Assembly: GCA_934504065.1 (NCBI GenBank)
Contig: CAKSVQ010000017.1
Location: forward strand, 1 to 26,411
DNA from: an uncultured Dysosmobacter sp.
GTDB taxonomy: Bacteria > Bacillota > Clostridia > Oscillospirales > Oscillospiraceae
Direction: 5' to 3'
Length of the DNA stretch: 26,411 bases
Every line of letters begins with the position of its first letter. Within the stretch, counting starts at the first letter, position 1. The notes under the pieces were generated by a model. The model was not told where the DNA came from. It saw only the letters and a list, made by a program, of their open reading frames with translations, and searched no databases. A program made the position numbers and the translations under genes. Below, piece after piece: positions 20,743 through 26,411 of this stretch.

Positions 20743-22482
20743 ATGAGAAAAACAAAGATCGTCTGCACGCTGGGCCCGGCGACGGACCGGGCGGGCGTTT
20801 TGCGGGAAATGCTGCTGGCGGGAATGAATGTGGCCCGCTTCAACTTCTCCCACGGAAGCTACGATGAGCACAAGGCCCGGCTGGATCAGCTCAAGGCCCT
20901 GCGGGAGGAGCTGGGACTTCCGGTGGCCGCCATGCTGGATACCAAGGGCCCGGAGGTGCGGCTGAAGGACTTTCGGGACGGCGCGGTCAACCTGAAGACC
21001 GGGCAGGAATTCACCCTGACCACCGAGGACATCCCCGGCGACGAGACCCGCTGCGCCATCACCTATGCCGAGCTTCCCGACGATGTGAAGCCGGGAGACA
21101 CGATCTTGCTGGACGACGGGCTGGTACGGCTGAGCGTGCTGGAAAGCGGCAGTGGGGCCATCCGCTGCCGGGTGGAAAATGACGGCGTGATGAAGAGCAA
21201 AAAGGGCGTGAATGTGCCCAATGTCCGGCTGTCCATGCCGTATATGAGCCAGCGCGACCGGGAGGACATCCTCTTCGGCGTGGAGCAGGGCTTTGACTAT
21301 GTGGCGGCCAGCTTTGTCCGCACGGCCGCCGATGTGCGGGAACTGCGGGAGCTGCTGGACAGCAGGGGCTCCCACATCCGCATCATTGCCAAGATTGAAA
21401 ATCAGGAGGGTGTGAGCAACCTGCCGGATATTCTGGCCGTGGCGGACGGCGTGATGGTGGCCCGGGGCGACATGGGGGTGGAGATCGACTTTACGGAGAT
21501 CCCCCTGATCCAGAAGGACATGATCTCCCAGTGCGTGGCCTACGGCAAGCCGGTCATCACGGCCACTCAGATGCTGGATTCCATGATGGAAAATCCCCGG
21601 CCCACCCGGGCGGAGATCACCGATGTGGCCAACGCCATTTATGACGGCACCAGCGCCATCATGCTCTCCGGCGAGACGGCGGCGGGCAAATACCCGGTGG
21701 AGGCCGTGCGCACCATGGACGCCATCGCCCGAAAGACCGAGGCGAATATCGACTGCTCCAAACGGGTGAAGAACATCGGGAAAAGCCGCCTTTCCGTCAC
21801 CGCCGCCACGGCCCATGCCGCCTGCACCACGGCACTGGACATCGGGGCGGACGCGATCCTGACGGTGAGCCAGAGCGGCGTTACGGCCCAGATGGTCAGC
21901 CGTTTCCGGCCCCAGACCACGGTGGTGGCGCTGCTGCTGAACGAGCAGGTGCGCCGCCAGATGGCGCTTTACTGGGGCGTGGAGCCGCTGACCATGCCCT
22001 ATGCCAGCAATACCGACGAGTTGGTGGACTTCGCCGTGAAGGCGGCGGAGGACGCGGGCATCGTCAAGCGGGGCGATCTGGTGGTGGTCACCGCCGGCGT
22101 TCCGGTGGGCGTGGCCGGGACCACCAACATGATCCGGGTGTGTCAGGTAGGCGGTGCGCTGATCAACGGCGTGGGCATGGGTACGCAGAAGGCCTCCGGC
22201 CCGCTGTGCGTATGCCGCACGCCGGACGAGGTGGCGGAAAAATTCCGCCCCGGCGATGTATTGGTGGTGCCCTATACCTGCAATGACCTGCTGCCCTACA
22301 TCCGGCAGGCGGCAGCAGTCATCAGCGAGGAGGCCAGCACCGAGAGCCACGCCGCCACGGTGGGGCTGACGCTGAATAAGCCGGTGATCGTGGCGGCCCC
22401 TAACGCCACCCACTGCCTGACGGACGGGACGCTGGTGTCGGTGGACTGTGCCCGCGGTGTGGTGCAGACCCTGCCGCAGTAA
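20743..22482 (+). CDS. pyk: Pyruvate kinase with C-terminal PEP-utilising-type domain
   Basis: The 579-residue protein makes pyruvate and ATP from PEP and ADP in glycolysis. Motifs: KTKIVCTLGPATD at the start, ARFNFSHGSYDEH, AAMLDTKGPEVR, IIAKIENQEG with the catalytic Lys, MVARGDMGVEI, KPVITATQMLDSMMENPRPT, and AIMLSGETAAGKYP. After the normal core, residues about 483-579 form the extra domain found in Bacillus-type kinases, related to the phosphohistidine domain of PEP-utilising enzymes, with STESHAATVG at the matching His. ATG 20743 follows AAGGTGG at 8 bases; the upstream open frame to 20626 covers the promoter and is non-coding. The gene converges with fhs. Confidence 0.95.
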   Translation: MRKTKIVCTLGPATDRAGVLREMLLAGMNVARFNFSHGSYDEHKARLDQLKALREELGLPVAAMLDTKGPEVRLKDFRDGAVNLKTGQEFTLTTEDIPGDETRCAITYAELPDDVKPGDTILLDDGLVRLSVLESGSGAIRCRVENDGVMKSKKGVNVPNVRLSMPYMSQRDREDILFGVEQGFDYVAASFVRTAADVRELRELLDSRGSHIRIIAKIENQEGVSNLPDILAVADGVMVARGDMGVEIDFTEIPLIQKDMISQCVAYGKPVITATQMLDSMMENPRPTRAEITDVANAIYDGTSAIMLSGETAAGKYPVEAVRTMDAIARKTEANIDCSKRVKNIGKSRLSVTAATAHAACTTALDIGADAILTVSQSGVTAQMVSRFRPQTTVVALLLNEQVRRQMALYWGVEPLTMPYASNTDELVDFAVKAAEDAGIVKRGDLVVVTAGVPVGVAGTTNMIRVCQVGGALINGVGMGTQKASGPLCVCRTPDEVAEKFRPGDVLVVPYTCNDLLPYIRQAAAVISEEASTESHAATVGLTLNKPVIVAAPNATHCLTDGTLVSVDCARGVVQTLPQ

Positions 22483-22493
22483 CACATAAATAC

Positions 22494-22524
22494 AAGGCGC
22501 TTCCGGAGAAAACGGAAGCGCCTT
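22494..22524 (+). terminator. Stem-loop terminator of pyk
   Basis: AAGGCGCTTCCG (22494-22505) pairs over 12 bp with CGGAAGCGCCTT (22513-22524), loop GAGAAAA, 11 bases after the stop. The T-run is missing apart from the stem TT, so efficiency is uncertain. Its core is the same as the fhs hairpin at 22725-22761. Confidence 0.65.
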
Positions 22525-22533
22525 AGTCTGTTG

Positions 22534-22721
22534 AAAAGCCTCGCAGAGTTCCGTCATCCGCAGATGACGGAATCAAATTCAATTTCGTTTTCTGTCGCGA
22601 CCTGTGCGTGGCAGAAAACTCTTTGCGCGGAGTGAGCGTCGAATTGGCCGCTTATAGCGGCCAACCGAGGCGCAGAGCGCAGCGAATCCTTCTCGAACAA
22701 GTGGCAAAGCCACTTGTTCGA
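22534..22721 (-). repeat. Structured dispersed repeat, copy C
   Basis: Minus-strand orientation by the P1-first convention. P1 TCGAACAAGTGGC with perfect partner (22721-22693, loop TTT); GCCTCG/CGAGGC ends (22671-22666 and 22543-22538); P2 TTGGCCGC/GCGGCCAA (22664-22644); P3 (22618-22588) with one mismatch in this strand and a G-U on the other; loop differs from A and B by one base; P4 TTCCGTCATC/GATGACGGAA (22572-22549), wholly different in sequence from A, B and D but perfectly paired, loop TGCG. It lies between the convergent pyk and fhs hairpins in a 280-base gap. Confidence 0.9.
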
Positions 22722-22724
22722 TGG

Positions 22725-22761
22725 TCAAAGGCGCTTCCGATTGCATCGGAAGCGCCTTTGA
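22725..22761 (-). terminator. Perfect stem-loop at the fhs 3' end
   Basis: A 17-bp perfect stem (arm AAAGGCGCTTCCGAT inside 22725-22741, partner 22745-22761) with a 3-base loop, one base after the fhs stop codon. There is no downstream T-run. It shares the core GGCGCTTCCG/CGGAAGCGCC with the pyk hairpin. Confidence 0.68.
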
Positions 22762-22762
22762 C

Positions 22763-24436
22763 TTAAAACAGTCCCGTAATTCTGCCATTTTCATCCACGT
22801 CGATCCGCTCGGCGGCGGGGACCTTGGGCAGGCCCGGCATGGTCAAGATGTCCCCGGTCAGGACCACAAGGAACCCGGCTCCGGCGCTGACCTTCAAATT
22901 CCGCACGGTGATGGAAAAGCCTGTGGGCGCGCCCAGCTTGGCGGCATCGTCGGAAAAGCTGTACTGGGTCTTGGCCATGCAGATGGGCAGGCGGTCAAAG
23001 CCCAGTGCCTCCAGCTCCTTCATCTGCTTGCGGGCAGCGGCGGTCAACTCCACGCCGTCGGCATGGTAGACTTTCACGGCAATGTCTTGGAGCTTTTGCT
23101 GGATGCTGTCCTCTGCGCGGTAAGCAAAGTGGAAGTGGTTGGGCTGTTCGCACAGGCGGATGACCTCTTCGGCCAGCGCAAGACCGCCCTCGCCGCCCTT
23201 GGCCCACACCTCGCTGAGAGCCACATTTACACCCATTGCCCGGCACTTTTCCTCCACCAGCTTCAGCTCGGCGGCGGTGTCCGTGGGGAAGGCGTTGATG
23301 GCCACCACGCAGGGAAGGCCAAAGACGTTGGTGATGTTTTCCACGTGCCGCAGCAGGTTGGGAAGGCCCTTTTCCAGTGCGGCAAGGTCTTCCGTGCTCA
23401 GGTCGGCCTTTGCCGCGCCGCCGTGGTGCTTCAGTGCCCGGACGGTGGCTACCACTACCACGGCGCTGGGGGTCAGCCCCGCCAAACGGCACTTGATGTC
23501 CAGGAACTTTTCCGCGCCAAGGTCCGCGCCGAAGCCCGCCTCCGTCACGGTGTAGTCCGCAAGGCGCATGGACATCCGGGTGGCCATCACGGAGTTGCAG
23601 CCGTGGGCAATGTTGGCAAAGGGACCGCCATGGATCAGGGCGGGGGTGCCTTCCAGCGTCTGCACCAGATTGGGCTTGAGGGCGTCCTTGAGCAGGGCGG
23701 TCATGGCGCCCTCGGCCTTGAGCTCGTGAGCGGTGACGGGTTTTCCCTCGTAGGTATAGGCCACCACCATCCGGCCAAGCCGGGCTTTCAGGTCGGGAAT
23801 GTCGGCGGCCAGACACAAAACGGCCATGACCTCGCTGGCCACGGTGATGTCAAATCCGTCCTCCCGGGGCACGCCCTGCATCCGGCCGCCCAGACCGTCC
23901 ACGATATTGCGCAGCTGGCGGTCGTTCATGTCCACACAGCGCTTCCATGTGATGCGCTTGCAGTCGATGCCCAGCGCGTTGCCCTGCTGAATGTGGTTGT
24001 CCAGCATGGCGGCCAGCAGGTTGTTGGCCGCGCCGATGGCGTGAAAATCCCCGGTGAAATGCAGGTTGATGTCCTCCATGGGCACTACCTGCGCGTATCC
24101 GCCGCCGGCCGCGCCGCCCTTTAAGCCAAACACAGGGCCGAGGGAGGGCTCCCGCAGGGCCACCAGCGTGTTTTTGCCAAGGCGGCGCATGGCGTCGGCC
24201 AGCCCCACAGTGGTGGTGGTCTTGCCCTCTCCGGCGGGGGTGGGGTTGATGGCGGTGACAAGGATCAGCTTGCCGTCTGGCCGGGGACTGTTTTGCAGCA
24301 GGCGGTAGTCCACCTTGGCCTTGTATCTGCCGTAGGGCTCCAGATACTCTGGGTCGATCCCAGCGGTCACGGCAATATCGGCGATGGGCTTCATGGCGCA
24401 GGACTGGGCGATCTCAATATCAGATAAAATCTTCAT
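22763..24436 (-). CDS. fhs: Formate-tetrahydrofolate ligase
   Basis: The 557-residue enzyme makes 10-formyltetrahydrofolate from formate, THF and ATP, feeding purines and the one-carbon pathway. The nucleotide loop [15 protein letters not shown] (residues about 66-80) is diagnostic, followed by [61 protein letters not shown] and the C-terminal [16 protein letters not shown]. Length is normal. ATG 24436 follows GGAGG by 5 bases; the in-frame ATG at 24448 overlaps that site. No other Wood-Ljungdahl gene is present here, so its flux direction cannot be told. It is a single-gene unit with its own promoter. Confidence 0.97.
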   Translation of the reverse strand: MKILSDIEIAQSCAMKPIADIAVTAGIDPEYLEPYGRYKAKVDYRLLQNSPRPDGKLILVTAINPTPAGEGKTTTTVGLADAMRRLGKNTLVALREPSLGPVFGLKGGAAGGGYAQVVPMEDINLHFTGDFHAIGAANNLLAAMLDNHIQQGNALGIDCKRITWKRCVDMNDRQLRNIVDGLGGRMQGVPREDGFDITVASEVMAVLCLAADIPDLKARLGRMVVAYTYEGKPVTAHELKAEGAMTALLKDALKPNLVQTLEGTPALIHGGPFANIAHGCNSVMATRMSMRLADYTVTEAGFGADLGAEKFLDIKCRLAGLTPSAVVVVATVRALKHHGGAAKADLSTEDLAALEKGLPNLLRHVENITNVFGLPCVVAINAFPTDTAAELKLVEEKCRAMGVNVALSEVWAKGGEGGLALAEEVIRLCEQPNHFHFAYRAEDSIQQKLQDIAVKVYHADGVELTAAARKQMKELEALGFDRLPICMAKTQYSFSDDAAKLGAPTGFSITVRNLKVSAGAGFLVVLTGDILTMPGLPKVPAAERIDVDENGRITGLF

Positions 24437-24497
24437 GACGTCCTCCATGTATCGATGGATTCAAAGGATTAAAAGGTATTACTTTTTATCTCTTGCC

Positions 24498-24526
24498 AAT
24501 ATACCACGATTTCACCCGAATGGGAA
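24498..24526 (-). promoter_or_regulatory. Probable fhs promoter
   Basis: TTCCCA (24526-24521), 17 bases, TATATT (24503-24498) on the minus strand, about 62 bases before the start codon. The gap 24437-24824 (388 bases) holds this promoter, an AT-rich stretch, the asnS terminator and repeat copy D; no gene is seen. Confidence 0.62.
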
Positions 24527-24594
24527 GAGAATTTTATAAGAAGCAAAATAGCATTTTAAAAAGGAAGCTATCAGCTGTACTTAATATGAAAGGC

Positions 24595-24624
24595 AAAAAA
24601 GGGCCAGCCCGACAGGGCTGGTCC
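24595..24624 (-). terminator. Intrinsic terminator after asnS and repeat copy D
   Basis: A 10-bp stem with one mismatch (arm CCAGCCC/GGGCTGG core, 24624-24601, loop TGTC) is followed on the minus strand by six T (24600-24595). It ends the asnS transcript after the repeat. Confidence 0.85.
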
Positions 24625-24635
24625 TCAGACTGTCG

Positions 24636-24818
24636 AAAAAGCTCTCGCAGAAATTCACGTCCGCAGACGTGAAAGGTATGAAATCTGTGTTCTGCCGCGA
24701 CATGTGCGTGGCAGAACACACCTTGCGCGAAGCGTGTGTCGATTGGCCACGGAGTGGCTATGAGGCACGTAGCGCAGCGAAACTATCTCGAAGAAGTGGC
24801 TTCGCCACTTCTTCGAGA
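24636..24818 (-). repeat. Structured dispersed repeat, copy D
   Basis: P1 TCTCGAAGAAGTGGC with perfect partner (24818-24786, loop GAA); P2 imperfect (24761-24743); P3 lengthened to 11 bp, TGTGTTCTGCC/GGCAGAACACA (24720-24686), with the same 13-base loop as A and B; P4 TTCACGTC/GACGTGAA (24673-24654), loop TGCG; tail TCTGCGAGAGCTTTTT. It starts 6 bases after the asnS stop codon and precedes the terminator. It is the most divergent at the GCCTCG/CGAGGC closing pair, which is largely lost here. Confidence 0.9.
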
Positions 24819-24824
24819 ATAGAA

Positions 24825-26213
<1,389 letters not shown>

Positions 26214-26265
26214 AACAAATCACCCGTCTTTTTGTTTTTGGTGGAAATATCACACAATGATTGGT

Positions 26266-26294
26266 ATTGTACTCCATTCCACGGCGGTTTACAA
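26266..26294 (-). promoter_or_regulatory. Promoter of asnS
   Basis: TTGTAA (26294-26289), 17 bases, TACAAT (26271-26266) on the minus strand, about 45 bases before the transcript reaches the start codon. Confidence 0.72.
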
Positions 26295-26355
26295 GAGGAG
26301 CGGACACTTTTTTCGGGAAAACCGCCGTTTGGAACCGTCAGAGAGACAGGCTGGC

Positions 26356-26384
26356 TTGCCATCCGGCGCGGGATTTGATATGAT
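26356..26384 (+). promoter_or_regulatory. Promoter of the gene entering at the right edge
   Basis: TTGCCA (26356-26361), 17 bases, TATGAT (26379-26384), five of six matches in each box. It is divergent from asnS. Confidence 0.75.
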
Positions 26385-26406
26385 GCGGGAAAAGGAGGCG
26401 GTGAGC

Positions 26407-26411
26407 GTGAA
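26407..26411 (+). CDS. First bases of an unidentified gene cut by the right edge
   Basis: GTGAA at 26407-26411 follows AAGGAGG (26392-26398) at a spacing of 8 and a good promoter, so a coding region very likely starts here with GTG. The GTG at 26401 is only 2 bases from the ribosome site and is rejected. Nothing can be said about the product. Confidence 0.5.

Noticed and set aside
13080..24800. A repeated peptide reading (VFCRDMCVAENTLREA and variants) encoded on the P4-first strand of all four repeat copies
   Set aside because: It has no ribosome site or consistent start, downstream sequences diverge, and base changes follow stem pairing rather than synonymous codon positions. It is a by-product of the conserved RNA/DNA structure and likely to be mis-annotated as small proteins.
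13126..24818. The four repeats as a CRISPR array, or as ends of one transposon
   Set aside because: Copies are kilobases apart, in both orientations, with no spacer pattern and no transposase between them; genes between copies are ordinary core genes.
26214..26294. Possible T-box or attenuator in front of asnS
   Set aside because: The leader is only about 45 bases, with no T-box core, no terminator hairpin and no leader frame rich in Asn codons.

Overview
The window is a chromosomal stretch of a fairly GC-rich, spore-forming Clostridia-type Firmicute. The support is strong AGGAGG-type ribosome sites, a T-box riboswitch, SpoVT with a sigma-G-like promoter, a type III glutamine synthetase, a DUF1576 membrane protein and a formate-tetrahydrofolate ligase. 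An Oscillospiraceae gut lineage is my inference from gene content; no rRNA is present to prove it. I see no phage, transposase, CRISPR array, tRNA or rRNA.

Layout. At 1-1187 lies the 3' part of a CstA-family carrier (+). At 1302-9496 lies one minus-strand aromatic amino acid operon, transcribed as leader peptide, aroF, tyrA, aroB, aroA, aroC, pheA, aroE-aroK fusion, aroQ. It holds the whole shikimate pathway plus the prephenate dehydrogenase and dehydratase, tightly packed with overlaps or 1-4 base gaps except before aroB. In front of aroF is an undisclosed small gene: a 32-codon leader with 5 Tyr and 4 Phe codons, followed by a strong terminator and a perfect 9-bp alternative pairing, which is a textbook ribosome-mediated attenuator. 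At 9635-12973 lie a zinc phospholipase C-like protein (-), a CoA-transferase (+) and an lrgA-lrgB pair (+). At 13347-17454 lies a nitrogen block (-): asnB behind an Asn-specific T-box, then glnA (GSIII). At 17640-19805 lie spoVT and a DUF1576 membrane protein (-). At 19914-22482 lie a HIT protein and pyruvate kinase (+). At 22763-26213 lie fhs and asnS (-), and a new + gene begins at the right edge.

The most unusual feature is a dispersed intergenic element of about 185 bases present four times (13126-13311, 20408-20593, 22534-22721, 24636-24818). Each copy folds into the same series of hairpins. Stem sequences differ between copies but by compensating changes, the 13-base loop of the central hairpin is almost invariant, and the last hairpin has a UNCG-type tetraloop in all four copies. 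Copies sit downstream of stop codons, two of them between stop codon and terminator. This looks like a structured RNA or a structured mobile repeat of unknown function.

The aromatic operon, pyruvate kinase (PEP supply side), Asn/Gln enzymes and one-carbon ligase are core metabolism; regulation by amino acid supply (leader peptide for Tyr/Phe, T-box for Asn) is the theme that ties the window together.
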